Shown: in pieces, positions 16,911-26,860 of the stretch | How positions within the stretch are numbered: position 1 is the first letter of the stretch | Layout of the letters: the number at the start of each line of letters is the position of its first letter | NCBI RefSeq assembly: GCF_018494085.1 | Contig: NZ_JABBFP010000002.1 | Coordinates: 248,001-312,000, forward strand | DNA: 64,000 nucleotides | From: Rosenbergiella collisarenosi | GTDB taxonomy: Bacteria; Pseudomonadota; Gammaproteobacteria; Enterobacterales; Enterobacteriaceae | Reading direction: 5' to 3' | Translations under genes and position numbers: made by a program | Notes under the pieces: model-generated | Database searches by the model: none | What the model was told of the DNA's origin: nothing | What the model saw: only the letters and a program-made list of their open reading frames with translations

Positions 16911-17391
16911 AAAAATTATAATAATTTTGATATCAAGGATGAAAAATGGGGTAGAAATTGTCGAGTGAGTACATATATGTGTACAGGGAGATTGGCGTTA
17001 GTTCGGCATTTTAGTTATTAATTATGCACTTACCGATTACACTAACTATATCCATTTAACTAAGGAGACATACGCCGAGTGAATCAGCGTGCGAATACTA
17101 CCGCATTTATCGCCCTTCTATCAAGCTAAGCCATGCCGCTTTTCTATTGGCGACATGCTCTTATCTCTATTCTCATCGCTCATGGCCTTCGATTGTAATG
17201 CTGGGCTCAGCAGCAACTTCCAGCCATCCCGCAAAATTGCTGACTCGCTAACACTTTTCGAGGGACAACCTAATTGTCCATATTGATGGCATATTGCTCC
17301 TGACTAAGGGCTCTTCCTTCGACGATACTCCAGAGCAGCACGGGAATTTAAAAACATCACGTTTCTGCCCATCGAGAGGGAGGTAATACCC
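16911..17391. other. Prophage-chromosome junction, no clear gene
   Basis: About 480 bases. I see no tRNA gene, no integrase and no convincing protein. All three forward frames are open for 40-65 codons around 17060-17290 but none has a recognisable product; AAGGAG at 17062-17067 precedes only a 16-codon GTG frame. An AT palindrome ACATATATGT at 16971-16980 is followed by GTACAG but does not fit a LexA box. A GGGAGGT ribosome site for the next gene is at about 17377-17383. The attachment site must lie here or just beyond. Confidence 0.5.
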
Positions 17392-18804
17392 ATGAAGGAA
17401 GGTCTATTGTCCTTTAGAGAAAAGGTTGCGTATGGCATGGGAGATGCCGGATGCAACATGATTGGCGGAGCAATTATGTTGTTCCTTAATTACTTTTATA
17501 CGGATATCTTCGGGCTTGCCCCCGCGTTGGTCGGTATTCTTTTATTATCGGTGCGGGTTATCGATGCCATTATCGACCCTGTTATGGGGGCGATTGCGGA
17601 TCGCACGACCAGCCGTTGGGGCCGGTTTCGACCTTACTTGCTCTGGGTAGCACTGCCCTATGTACTCTTTAGCGTATTGATGTTCACCACACCGGATTGG
17701 AGCTATCACAGTAAGGTTATCTACGCCTTTGTGACCTACTTTTTGATGTCAGTTACCTATACGGCAATCAATATTCCCTATTGTTCGTTGGGGGGCGTTA
17801 TCACCGCTGATCCGCACGAGCGTGTCGCCTGCCAATCTTATCGTTTTGTGATGGTAGGCATCGCCACATTGATCCTCTCCTCGACCTTACTGCCGATGGC
17901 CGATTTTTTCGGTGGGGGAGATAAGGCGCTTGGCTATCAATTGTCGATGGGGGTCATGGCCCTTATCGCATTAGGTATGTTTTTATTTTGTTTCGCTTTT
18001 GTAAGAGAGCGCATTCAACCGGCAGTACCCTCGACTCATGCCTTGAAAGCGGATTTGAGAGATGTCTGGAAGAACGATCAGTGGGTCCGTATCTTACTGC
18101 TGACGTTTTGTAATGTCTGTCCGGGCTTTATTCGTATGGCGGCCACTATGTATTACGTGACCTGGGTGATGGAGAAATCGACCTCATTTGCGAGTATGTT
18201 TATCAGTCTCGGCGTGATCGGTATGATGATCGGAAGTGCCTTGGCAAAACCGCTTACCGATAAATTTTGTAAGTTAAAGGTGTTTTTCTGGGCCAATATT
18301 AGTCTCACGCTATTTTCATTCGGCTTCTATTTTCTCGACCCGCATGCGACCTCGCTGATCCTCGTCGCCTACTTTCTGCTGAATATCTTGCATCAACTGC
18401 CTTCTCCTCTTCACTGGTCGTTGATGGCAGATGTGGATGACTATGGCGAATGGAAAACCGGTAAGCGGGTGACAGGCATAAGCTTCTCCGGCAACATCTT
18501 CTTTATCAAGTTTGGTTTAGCGGTGGCGGGGGCGATGGTCGGGTTTTTATTATCCGCTTACGGCTATAGCGCTGCGGCGGCGCAACAGAGCGAGCGGGCG
18601 ATAAACGGTATCCTTCTTCTTTTTACTCTCATCCCGGCGGCCGGCTATCTAATTACCGCCTGTGTGGTACGCCTTCTAAAAGTCGATCGCGACACTATGC
18701 GTAGGATCCAAGACGATCTGGCGACTCGCCGTCGCCATTATCGCGAGCTTGCAGACCTTCAACAGACTAAACCCCAGCGTCTCACACAGACTAACAAGGA
18801 ATGA
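17392..18804 (+). CDS. GPH-family sugar:cation symporter
   Basis: A 470-residue membrane protein with 12 hydrophobic segments. The start, FREKVAYGMGDAGCNMIGG, followed by FYTDIFGLAPALVGILLL and DPVMGAIADRTTSRWGRFRP, is the signature of the glycoside-pentoside-hexuronide (MelB/XynT/YicJ) family, which takes up glycosides with Na+ or H+. The later block LPSPLHWSLMADVDDYGEW KTG region and GISFSGNIFFIKFG also fit. It is followed by a GH43 hydrolase after 4 bases, so imported pentose-containing oligosaccharides are the likely substrate. No regulator is adjacent. Strong GGGAGGT ribosome site. Confidence 0.85.
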   Translation: MKEGLLSFREKVAYGMGDAGCNMIGGAIMLFLNYFYTDIFGLAPALVGILLLSVRVIDAIIDPVMGAIADRTTSRWGRFRPYLLWVALPYVLFSVLMFTTPDWSYHSKVIYAFVTYFLMSVTYTAINIPYCSLGGVITADPHERVACQSYRFVMVGIATLILSSTLLPMADFFGGGDKALGYQLSMGVMALIALGMFLFCFAFVRERIQPAVPSTHALKADLRDVWKNDQWVRILLLTFCNVCPGFIRMAATMYYVTWVMEKSTSFASMFISLGVIGMMIGSALAKPLTDKFCKLKVFFWANISLTLFSFGFYFLDPHATSLILVAYFLLNILHQLPSPLHWSLMADVDDYGEWKTGKRVTGISFSGNIFFIKFGLAVAGAMVGFLLSAYGYSAAAAQQSERAINGILLLFTLIPAAGYLITACVVRLLKVDRDTMRRIQDDLATRRRHYRELADLQQTKPQRLTQTNKE

Positions 18805-18808
18805 ACAG

Positions 18809-19789
18809 ATGAGTGATTATCCTAACCCTTTCATTGAACAGCGTGCAGATCCTCATATCTGGCTACATCAGGATGGCTGCTACTATTTTATTGCCTCGGT
18901 ACCCGAATATGACCGATTAGAGATTCGACGCTCTCGAACGCTGATTGGGCTAGCCGATACGCCCGCCACGGTCATCTGGCGCAAGCCCGACAGTGGACCG
19001 ATGAGCGCGTTGATCTGGGCACCCGAGTTACACTTTATCGATAATCAATGGGTAATTTACTACGCGGCAGCTCCGTCACAAGAGATTGTCGACGGGCTCT
19101 TTCAGCATCGGATGTACGCGCTAGTGTGTGAGGATGCCGATCCGCTAACGGGAAGCTGGCAAGAGAAAGGCCGGGTCTATACGCCCATCGATAGTTTCTC
19201 TCTCGACGCGACGCATTTCAGCCATCAGGGTAAAAACTACTATCTGTGGGCGCAGAAAGATCCGGCCATACGAGGTAATTCAAACCTCTACTTGGCAGAG
19301 ATGGCTAATCCTTGGACGCTAAAATCGTCACCGGTACGACTCAGTCAGCCTGAGCTTGCATGGGAAACCATCGGGTTTTGGGTCAACGAAGGACCAGCGG
19401 TTATTATTCGTGGAGAGACTATTTTTATTACCTATTCCGCGAGCGCTACCGACGAGAACTACTGTATTGGGCTACTGTGGGCCAGTGTCGCGAGTAATCT
19501 TCTCGATCCCGCCAGCTGGCAGAAATCGGCGCAGCCGGTTTTCTCTACGCAGCGTACGAATCGTCAGTTCGGCCCCGGGCATAATAGTTTTACCCGTAAT
19601 GAGCAGGGGGAAGATGTACTGGTCTACCATGCGCGTAATTATACGGAGATTGAGGGTGATCCGCTTTACGACCCCAATCGTCATACCCGTATCAAAACCT
19701 TCTCGTGGAACGAGCATAATTGGCCCGAGTTTGGGGAGCCGGCAGCGGATAATCGGCCGCTGCTGTTACAAGGTCGTACGAATAGATAA
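18809..19789 (+). CDS. Glycoside hydrolase family 43 (xylosidase/arabinofuranosidase)
   Basis: A 326-residue cytoplasmic protein with no signal peptide. The ATG at 18809 has AAGGA 8 bases upstream and yields MSDYPNPFIEQRADPHIWL. The five-bladed propeller family GH43 is shown by its three acid residues in context: base Asp14 in RADPHI, pKa-setting Asp133 in SLDATHF, and acid Glu194 in NEGPAV. The later GPGHNSFTRN gives the metal-site histidine. It would cut xylose or arabinose residues from short oligosaccharides brought in by the symporter encoded just before it. Exact linkage specificity cannot be told. Confidence 0.85.
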   Translation: MSDYPNPFIEQRADPHIWLHQDGCYYFIASVPEYDRLEIRRSRTLIGLADTPATVIWRKPDSGPMSALIWAPELHFIDNQWVIYYAAAPSQEIVDGLFQHRMYALVCEDADPLTGSWQEKGRVYTPIDSFSLDATHFSHQGKNYYLWAQKDPAIRGNSNLYLAEMANPWTLKSSPVRLSQPELAWETIGFWVNEGPAVIIRGETIFITYSASATDENYCIGLLWASVASNLLDPASWQKSAQPVFSTQRTNRQFGPGHNSFTRNEQGEDVLVYHARNYTEIEGDPLYDPNRHTRIKTFSWNEHNWPEFGEPAADNRPLLLQGRTNR

Positions 19790-19831
19790 TGTGTCTGGCT
19801 ACTAGCAGCCCAAGCGAGGAATTAGGTAGGT

Positions 19832-19881
19832 ACTAGGCACTTTACCTCACTAGGAGATTAGCGGGTAAGAGAGTGCCTAGT
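19832..19881. repeat. Long inverted repeat between convergent genes
   Basis: ACTAGGCACT (19832-19841) and AGTGCCTAGT (19872-19881) are perfect 10-base complements. The stem continues inward as TTACC/GGTAA after a 3-base bulge, leaving a 17-base loop. It lies between the ends of the GH43 gene and the convergent VOC gene. No T-run follows on either strand, so it is not a standard terminator, though it may block transcription or protect 3' ends. Confidence 0.5.
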
Positions 19882-19890
19882 TGTCGAAGG

Positions 19891-20406
19891 CTAAGATTCA
19901 GGTATCCAGCGTGAGGTCTCGCCGACCGTTTCAACGCCTGAGGGCAGGGCGATCAGTTCGATTAACAACCCGAAAGGTGTCATACCGAACCACGTCTGAT
20001 TCCCTTCTCCCGCTTCATGACTGAAATTGTCGTTGGGTCCCTCGAACAGAGTGGCTCCATTGAGGCGCATCTTCTCACCCGCCGCTAGGATGTCGTCGGT
20101 GTAGAGAGAAATATGGTTAAACCCGGCATCCGCAATATTGCGTCGTTGATTAGTTATCGATGGAGTAATACCAATAATTTCGATATTAGGCCCATTGGCT
20201 AATCGCAACATCGTGACCGATGTCATCGCCAGCTCGGGAGGGAAGCCTTGAAGGGGGCTAAGCTTGTCGCCTGCAATATGCTTACTCTTATCACCATAAG
20301 GCACCACCCTATGTAGGACCTCGGCCCCAAAGGTATTCTTGAAAAAGAGTTCGGCTTTATCGGGATCTTCAACGGTAATGCCGATATGTTCAATACCACG
20401 GATCAT
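19891..20406 (-). CDS. VOC-family (glyoxalase-like) protein
   Basis: A 171-residue protein from the ATG at 20406, chosen over a GTG at 20415 because AAAGG then has normal spacing. The start IRGIEHIGITVEDPDKAELF and the second half HISLYTDDILAAGEKMRLNG show the paired beta-alpha-beta modules of the vicinal oxygen chelate superfamily, each offering a metal-ligand His (GIEHIGI and FNHISLY) with a likely Glu in LLIELIALP. The substrate cannot be deduced. It is convergent with the GH43 gene and stands alone. Confidence 0.75.
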   Translation of the reverse strand: MIRGIEHIGITVEDPDKAELFFKNTFGAEVLHRVVPYGDKSKHIAGDKLSPLQGFPPELAMTSVTMLRLANGPNIEIIGITPSITNQRRNIADAGFNHISLYTDDILAAGEKMRLNGATLFEGPNDNFSHEAGEGNQTWFGMTPFGLLIELIALPSGVETVGETSRWIPES

Positions 20407-21100
20407 GTCAATCACCTTTATCTAAGAGTCTACTTAAAGGCTAGCATAAGATTGCGTAGTTAGCTCAATAGCGCTGTAAGCGCTTATACAGTTCAAAACT
20501 TATATTTAAAGCGGAGAAAAAACGCTTAACTCAATAATACGAGTAAACTAGCCTTTCTATACCCGTCTGGCTTATAGGGACAAGAATAAGCGTTGAGAAA
20601 TAATAAGAATTTTATGTAGTGAGAGAGTAATTTAAGTTGGGTTGGAAATGGCTTAATTTAAATACCTATTAGATATTCTAATGTTAGTTCATGGAATACG
20701 ATAAATAATCTATCTATCAAGCATGTCAAAAAATAGGAGTAAATCTCTCAGTCTCAGAGAATAATTCGACGTTGAACGTCATTCATAAACGAATAAAGAG
20801 AGTAACAACGTAATTAAGACGAACTGCTGACACCAGATATATCTTAATTTATCGATAGGAATGGCTCCCATCCGAAAAACATCGTGATTAATAAACGCTC
20901 TAATAGTCTGTTTTAGTTTGATTTTCAGTAATCTAAGGTTATTTAAATAGGTTTTAGCAATTAAATTATCCTTATTGATTGGTATTTGTTTCTTAAAGAG
21001 CATCTCCTATCCAGTAAAGTGCCTCGACTCGAACTTTACACTTTTTCTGAGCAGTATTTGCAGAAAAAATGAAATGGCAAGGATGCGAAAGAGAAACTCA
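20407..21100. other. AT-rich intergenic region and pga leader
   Basis: About 690 bases. A 74-codon reverse frame at 20779-21003 lacks any recognisable feature and is probably not a gene. A perfect dyad GACGTT-g-AACGTC is at 20768-20780. In E. coli the pgaABCD mRNA has a long leader bound by CsrA and activated by NhaR; here the position and length would suit such control, but I cannot point to a convincing CsrA site at the pgaA ribosome site. Confidence 0.4.
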
Positions 21101-23524
21101 ATGACGAGCGTACTATTAACTAGACGGTGGCCAGCATTATTATGCTCGCTCTCCCTGCTTTTACTCACTGATGCCAAGGCGACTTCTTACGATGAGCTGA
21201 TCTTGCGAGCGCGGGAAGGGCATACTCGCGAGTTGATGACGTATTTCGCTGACAGATCAGCGCGCCATTCTCTTAGCAGCAGCCAGATTGCGGATTGGCT
21301 ACAGGTGGCGAGCTGGCAACAAGATAACGATACGGTGCTTGCAGTGTGGCAACGTTATGGAACTCGGCCAGAACTTCCAGCAAGAGCCTTTGCGGCGGTG
21401 GCATCGGCAGAACGTAATCAGCAGCGCTGGCCTGAGGCGATCGAACATTGGCGACAAGCGGTAAAGCGAGACCCTCAAGCGATCGACTATCTCTCTTCGT
21501 TATCAATGACAGAAGCAGACGCCCGCCAGTTTACGGCAGCCGCCGATACCGCCGAGCAGATTTATCGCCTCGGAAAGCCGCTTGACTACCAATTAGTGCT
21601 CGCGTATCTACGGTTGCGCGAACAAAAGCCATCAGAAGCGTTATTCATACTTACCCAAGCCGTACAGCGCGCGCCTGCTGACCAACGTGTTCAGCAGCAA
21701 CTTGCCGAACTCTATTCCATTAACCGCCTTCCTCGACCAGCGTTAGATGCCGCGCACTCTTTATCGTTATCCACGCAAGTACTGAGAGAAAAACAACTCG
21801 ACTATGCTGCGGGGTTGGTACGTGATGCACTCATCCAGACGGATAACCCTCAATCGCGTTTTGAAACGGCTGACCGTGCGTTAGCCCTTTACCGGCAATT
21901 GTGCCGCCAATGGAGAGAATTACCTGAAGCCCAACAACAGTTGGGACGTTTACGTAATGACCGCCTAGGGGCGTTGGTTTCGCGAGAACATTATGATGAA
22001 GTTATTGAAGAATATCATCGATTATCACACGCAAAACAGTCACTGCCCGACTACGTTAAACCTTGGGTTGCAACCGCCTTGTTGGCGCGCAAACAGCCAC
22101 GCCAAGCCTTAACGGTATTATCGTCGATACCGGTTCCTGTCGCGCGGCAAGATGATGATCGCTTTGCGACCGAGTTTTATGCCTTGCTAGAAAGCGATCA
22201 GCCTCAAGAGGCAGGTAAGCAGTTGGCCCTGCGCACCGTGCAAACTCCATGGAAAACACAAGTCTGGGGACTCGCCCTGCAACAACCTAACGATAGTTGG
22301 CTCAGCTTACAGTCTTTAAAAATTGATTACCTCGTTGATACCCAGAACCTCAGTGATGCGCAGCGGTTAAGCCAGCGCCTAGCGACCAGTGCCCCCGGTA
22401 ATCAGGGGCTTGCGATTCAATACGCGAGCGTTCTCTCTGCACGGGGGGCGGATCGTCATGCTGAGAGAGTACTAAAGCGGGCTGAAAGCCTGATGCCGGA
22501 TAATATTTCTCTGGAAACGGAGCAGGCTTATGTGGCGGGTAACCTGCAAGAGTGGCACCAAATGGACCTATTGACGGATGATCTTGTTGCGCGTTCCGCT
22601 AGCTCACCCGCTATCCAAGCGCTAGATGCTTTTCGCCGTTTACAGCAGAGTTGGGAGCTGCAAGTTGGAGTCAATCACGGCCTGCACTCTAACAGCCCGG
22701 TAACCGGGAGTCGGGATATCACGACGATAAGTCGTCTCTACACACCGCCAATAAGCACTAATGTGCGACTTTTTAGCGGCTATCAATTCGAACAGAGCCA
22801 TTTTGAGGAGGGCAAAAAACACGCCTCAATCGGCTCGGTGGGTGCTGAATGGCGGGGACGAGACTATCAGGCTGAAATGGAGATCAACCATCAACAGGTC
22901 TCTGGGGATGAGCATACGGGGTGGCAGCTCGCTGGCTGGCACGACTTCGACGATCACTGGCGCATTACCGGTCAAGCCGCCCGTTTTTCTGCCCAAGCGC
23001 CCTTACGCGCTCGGGGAAATCATGTTACCGCCGATAATGCGAGCGTAGGGCTTGGATGGCGTGAAAATGAACGACGTGAGTACCAATTTTCACTCAGCCC
23101 CACCCATTTTTCTGATGGTAATCACCGTATTGAGTATCAGTTATCCGCTAAGGAGCGGTTGTGGACAGCCCCGCGGGTCACCCTCGATTTTACCCCGGAA
23201 ATTAGTGGTAGCCAAAATAGTCAGCAAAACGTCGCCTATTATAGCCCTAAGAATGATCTCTCCGTGATCCCGGGTTTTACCTTAACCCACCAAATTAGTC
23301 GCCACTATGCTCAAGTATGGCGTCAGCAGCTGAGCGTCGGCAGTGGGGTGTATCAACAACACGGGCAACCCACCGGCTCAAGCACGCAAATCCGTTATGG
23401 TCACGAAATAGAATGGAACAGGCGCTTTACCTCAGGACTGACCTTAATCTGGGGCCGTCAGCCTTGGGATGGTCAGTATGAGAATACCCTCTCTGCACAG
23501 CTTGATATGACGCTGAGGTTTTAA
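21101..23524 (+). CDS. pgaA: Poly-N-acetylglucosamine outer membrane porin PgaA
   Basis: The ATG at 21101 gives 807 residues, the same length as E. coli PgaA, with AAAGAG upstream and a clean signal peptide (MTSVLLTRRWPALLCSLSLL, cleavage near TDAKA). Earlier in-frame ATGs at 21074 and 21083 are less suitable. Residues about 30-480 are repeated helical hairpins of the TPR type (for example QRWPEAIEHWRQAVKRDPQA), and the C-terminal 300 residues form the beta-barrel, ending in LDMTLRF with a terminal Phe. PgaA guides de-N-acetylated PNAG through the outer membrane. First gene of pgaABCD; pgaB starts 2 bases after its stop. Confidence 0.93.
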   Translation: MTSVLLTRRWPALLCSLSLLLLTDAKATSYDELILRAREGHTRELMTYFADRSARHSLSSSQIADWLQVASWQQDNDTVLAVWQRYGTRPELPARAFAAVASAERNQQRWPEAIEHWRQAVKRDPQAIDYLSSLSMTEADARQFTAAADTAEQIYRLGKPLDYQLVLAYLRLREQKPSEALFILTQAVQRAPADQRVQQQLAELYSINRLPRPALDAAHSLSLSTQVLREKQLDYAAGLVRDALIQTDNPQSRFETADRALALYRQLCRQWRELPEAQQQLGRLRNDRLGALVSREHYDEVIEEYHRLSHAKQSLPDYVKPWVATALLARKQPRQALTVLSSIPVPVARQDDDRFATEFYALLESDQPQEAGKQLALRTVQTPWKTQVWGLALQQPNDSWLSLQSLKIDYLVDTQNLSDAQRLSQRLATSAPGNQGLAIQYASVLSARGADRHAERVLKRAESLMPDNISLETEQAYVAGNLQEWHQMDLLTDDLVARSASSPAIQALDAFRRLQQSWELQVGVNHGLHSNSPVTGSRDITTISRLYTPPISTNVRLFSGYQFEQSHFEEGKKHASIGSVGAEWRGRDYQAEMEINHQQVSGDEHTGWQLAGWHDFDDHWRITGQAARFSAQAPLRARGNHVTADNASVGLGWRENERREYQFSLSPTHFSDGNHRIEYQLSAKERLWTAPRVTLDFTPEISGSQNSQQNVAYYSPKNDLSVIPGFTLTHQISRHYAQVWRQQLSVGSGVYQQHGQPTGSSTQIRYGHEIEWNRRFTSGLTLIWGRQPWDGQYENTLSAQLDMTLRF

Positions 23525-23526
23525 GG

Positions 23527-25533
23527 ATGAAAAAATTAATCAACGGGCTCTTATGGCTGGTCTTTACGTTACTGGTAAGCTCACGCTTTGCTACGGCTGC
23601 ATCGGTCCCATTTACGCCCCCTTCTGAACGCGGGCACCCCCTGTCGCAACAACCCTGGCCAAAGAATAGTTTTCTCACCATTGCTTACCATGATGTGGAA
23701 GATGGGGGGGCAGATCAGCGCTATCTTGCGGTCCGCACTAGCGCACTCATTGAACAGATGAATTGGCTTCGCGACAATGGCTATCAGCCAGTCAGCGTAC
23801 AACAAATTTTAGACGCACATCGACACAAGGGGACGCTACCGTCTAAAGCCGTATTACTGAGTTTTGACGATGGCTACAGCAGTTTCTATACGCGTGTCTG
23901 GCCGCTACTCAAAGCATGGAAGTGGCCAGCGCTATGGGCGCCCGTAGGAAGTTGGGTCGATAGCCCTGCGCATAAACCTATCGATTTCGGAGGACTTCCT
24001 ACTGCTAGAGAAAAGTTTGCAACCTGGGAAATGGTTAAAGAGGTGAGTGATTCAGGACTGGTCGAGATCGGTTCTCATACTTGGAATGCGCATTTTGGCA
24101 TTTCCGCTAATCCGCAAGGTAGTCTAGAGCCGGCGATGACGAGCCGTTATTACGATCCCAATACGAAGCATTATGAGAATACAAAGCAATTCGAGCAGCG
24201 TATTAGTACCGACATAAAAAAAATCACCGATAAATTAACGAAAGTTATCGGGAAGTCTCCGCGAGTTCTTGTCTGGCCCTATGGTGCAGAGAATGGCACC
24301 AGCTTAGCATTAGCTCAGCGACAAGGTTATACCATGGCTTTTACATTGAATGATGGGCTTGGCCATGCCGATAACTTGATGACACTCCCACGGGTACTCA
24401 TTTCAGGTAACCCGTCCTTGCAAAGCTTCGTCACGGATATCACACAGACCGGCGACCAAGCCGCAGTCAGGATGATCCACGTTGATTTAGATTATGTGTA
24501 TGACCCCAATCCACATCAACAACAGAAAAATATCGATCAGCTGATCCAGCGAGTCTTCGATTTACGGGTGACGCATGTATTTTTACAAGCATTTGCCGAT
24601 CCGCAAGGCAACGGTTTAGTTAAATCGCTCTATTTTCCGAACCGCCATCTGCCCGTTCGAGCAGACTTATTTAACTTCGTCTCTTGGCAATTACAAAATA
24701 GAGCGAATGTAAAAGTCTTCGCTTGGATGCCGGTCCTTGCTTTTGATCTGGATAAAAATCTACCTCGAGTGGCAGGGGAGGAGGGACACACTGCAGAACA
24801 GGGAGCATACAAGCGTCTCTCACCCTGGAGCCCTGAAGCTCGGCAACAGATTACGGAGATCTACCAAGATCTTGCGGCGAATGCCTCCTTAAACGGTATT
24901 TTATTTCATGATGATGCCGTACTAACCGATTTCGAAGATAGCAGTCCCCAAGCACTACAAGCGTATAAAGAGGCTGGCTTTCCGGCATCGATCAGCGCCA
25001 TCCGTCAATCACCAGCCGTATTATCTCGCTGGAGCACTTATAAAAGCCAAGTACTCATCGACTTTACGCAATATTTGATGCATGCCGTCCGAGAAATACG
25101 GGGACCGCACGTCGAATCGGCGAGAAATATCTACGCGCAGCCTGTTCTTAATCCTGAAAGTGAACAGTGGACGGCACAAAATCTCGCTCAATTTATAAGG
25201 AGTTACCGCTGGACCGTCCCCATGGCCATGCCTGAAATGGAAAATATCCCAGCTTCTGAACAAGCCCGATGGCTCAAGCAAGTGGTGGAACGCATCAAGC
25301 AAATACCAGGGGGGCTCGATAAAACTATCATCGAGTTGCAGAGTGTCGATTGGCATCGTCCCTCTATGGCGCAATCGCTCAGTGACCGTCAGTTGATTGA
25401 ATGGATTGAAACACTGCAATTACTTGGTGTACGAAATTACGGCTATTACCCAGATAATTTTCTGACGAATAAACCGGCGCTTTCTTCTATTCGTCCTTAC
25501 CTCTCATCGGCTTGGTATCCTGCTCATGACTGA
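23527..25533 (+). CDS. pgaB: PNAG de-N-acetylase/hydrolase PgaB
   Basis: A 668-residue two-domain protein (E. coli 672). Residues 45-300 form the CE4 deacetylase domain: His55 and Asp56 in AYHDVEDG, Asp114 and Asp115 in [10 protein letters not shown], and SHTWNAHFG for the zinc histidines. Residues 310-640 form the GH153-type PNAG-binding/cleaving domain, with [13 protein letters not shown] carrying its acidic residues. Oddity: E. coli PgaB is a lipoprotein, but here the signal sequence [20 protein letters not shown] with FATA following contains no Cys, so the protein should be released rather than lipid-anchored. A G7 tract at 23704-23710 lies in the first domain. The stop overlaps pgaC. Confidence 0.93.
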   Translation: MKKLINGLLWLVFTLLVSSRFATAASVPFTPPSERGHPLSQQPWPKNSFLTIAYHDVEDGGADQRYLAVRTSALIEQMNWLRDNGYQPVSVQQILDAHRHKGTLPSKAVLLSFDDGYSSFYTRVWPLLKAWKWPALWAPVGSWVDSPAHKPIDFGGLPTAREKFATWEMVKEVSDSGLVEIGSHTWNAHFGISANPQGSLEPAMTSRYYDPNTKHYENTKQFEQRISTDIKKITDKLTKVIGKSPRVLVWPYGAENGTSLALAQRQGYTMAFTLNDGLGHADNLMTLPRVLISGNPSLQSFVTDITQTGDQAAVRMIHVDLDYVYDPNPHQQQKNIDQLIQRVFDLRVTHVFLQAFADPQGNGLVKSLYFPNRHLPVRADLFNFVSWQLQNRANVKVFAWMPVLAFDLDKNLPRVAGEEGHTAEQGAYKRLSPWSPEARQQITEIYQDLAANASLNGILFHDDAVLTDFEDSSPQALQAYKEAGFPASISAIRQSPAVLSRWSTYKSQVLIDFTQYLMHAVREIRGPHVESARNIYAQPVLNPESEQWTAQNLAQFIRSYRWTVPMAMPEMENIPASEQARWLKQVVERIKQIPGGLDKTIIELQSVDWHRPSMAQSLSDRQLIEWIETLQLLGVRNYGYYPDNFLTNKPALSSIRPYLSSAWYPAHD

Positions 25534-26860
25534 TCGTATTCTCACTTTTACCATTCTTTGTTTAGTCTTGAGTTTCCCATTGGGATTCGCGGCCACCTTT
25601 ACGGGCGAAGTTATGCTTAATTTCGTGTTTTTATGGCCGTTGTTTATGGCGGCTCTGTGGATGGCCGGTGGGATCTATTTTTGGTTTCATCGCGAGCGCT
25701 ATTGGTCAACAACACCGGATATTAGTAATAATCAAGGCGCGGATTCTCCGCTGATCTCCATGTTAATCCCTTGTTATAACGAGGGTCCAAACGTACGAGA
25801 AACGGTGGAGGCGGCATTAAAACAACGCTATACCAATCTGGAAGTTATCGCGATCAATGATGGTTCCTCTGATAATACCGGAGATATTTTAACCGAGCTG
25901 GCGATAGAGTACCCGACATTACGAGTGATTCATCTTGCTGAAAACCAAGGTAAGGCTATCGCATTACGTACCGGTGCCGCAGCGGCTAAGGGTGATTTTT
26001 TAGTGTGTATCGATGGCGATGCATTGCCGGAGCCTGATATGGCCGCTTTTTTGGTCGCTCCATTAATTAAGTATCCTCGTGTCGGCGCCGTGACCGGTAA
26101 TCCTAGGATTCGAACGCGCTCAACGCTGGTGGGGCGGATACAGGTCGGTGAGTTTTCATCGATTATTGGATTGATTAAGCGAACGCAGAGAATTTATGGG
26201 CATGTATTTACCGTCTCTGGAGTGATTACCGCCTTTCGCCGGACGGCATTGGAAGAGGTGGGTTACTGGAGCCCTGAGATGATTACGGAAGATATTGATA
26301 TTAGTTGGAAGCTTCAACTACAGCACTGGTCGATTTTCTTCGAACCGCGAGCGATTTGTTGGATTTTAATGCCTGAGACAATTAAAGGGCTGTGGAAACA
26401 ACGACTACGCTGGGCGCAAGGCGGAGCCGAAGTATTCGTCAAAAACATGAAAAATATTTGGTCTTTTGAACATAAACGGATGTGGGTATTGTTAGGGGAA
26501 TTTATGTTATCCACCCTGTGGGCTTTCTCCTATGCTATGAGTGTTTTACTGTTTATCGTTGGGTTGTTTGTGACATTACCGATTAATCTCCACGTCGAAA
26601 CCTTATTCCCCCCACATTTCACGGGAATTACGTTAGCGGTAGTCTGTCTATTCCAGTTTTTAGTCAGTATTATTATTGAGCATCGATATGAAAATAAAAT
26701 ATTTCAGTCACTATTTTGGGTGGTGTGGTTTCCCGTTGTCTATTGGATGTTAAGCCTATTCACCACACTGGTGGCCTTCCCGAAGGTAATGTTAAAAAAA
26801 CAACAACGTCGTGCGCGATGGAGCCATTCAGATCGAGGAATAGAGAGGACAACAAAATGA
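25526..26860 (+). CDS. pgaC: PNAG synthase glycosyltransferase PgaC
   Basis: A 444-residue family GT2 membrane enzyme. Two N-terminal membrane helices (residues 5-55) precede the catalytic domain, which has [29 protein letters not shown] and [10 protein letters not shown], the complete D,D,D,QxxRW set for a processive glycosyltransferase. Three more helices follow. It polymerises UDP-GlcNAc into PNAG at the inner membrane together with PgaD. In E. coli this complex is activated allosterically by c-di-GMP; the diguanylate cyclase gene 1 kb downstream fits. Start lies 8 bases inside pgaB; stop overlaps pgaD as ATGA. Confidence 0.95.
   Translation: MTDRILTFTILCLVLSFPLGFAATFTGEVMLNFVFLWPLFMAALWMAGGIYFWFHRERYWSTTPDISNNQGADSPLISMLIPCYNEGPNVRETVEAALKQRYTNLEVIAINDGSSDNTGDILTELAIEYPTLRVIHLAENQGKAIALRTGAAAAKGDFLVCIDGDALPEPDMAAFLVAPLIKYPRVGAVTGNPRIRTRSTLVGRIQVGEFSSIIGLIKRTQRIYGHVFTVSGVITAFRRTALEEVGYWSPEMITEDIDISWKLQLQHWSIFFEPRAICWILMPETIKGLWKQRLRWAQGGAEVFVKNMKNIWSFEHKRMWVLLGEFMLSTLWAFSYAMSVLLFIVGLFVTLPINLHVETLFPPHFTGITLAVVCLFQFLVSIIIEHRYENKIFQSLFWVVWFPVVYWMLSLFTTLVAFPKVMLKKQQRRARWSHSDRGIERTTK

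Noticed and set aside
16912-16929. AAAATTAT/ATAATTTT hairpin as the terminator of the phage late operon
   Set aside because: The stem is made only of A-T pairs and no T-run follows.
16964-16990. Possible LexA (SOS) box near ACATATATGTGTACAG after the UmuD'-like gene
   Set aside because: The left half reads ACA instead of CTG in the required spacing, and the site lies downstream of the gene it would control.
17089-17286. 65-codon forward frame between prophage and symporter
   Set aside because: No ribosome site, no family resemblance, and the other two frames in the same stretch are equally open.
20452-20500. CTGTAAGCGCTTATACAG dyad read as a LexA box
   Set aside because: The spacing between CTGT and ACAG is 10 rather than 8, and the dyad is imperfect.
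20779-21003. 74-codon reverse frame upstream of pgaA
   Set aside because: Very AT-rich, no recognisable motif, and located in what is more likely the pga leader.
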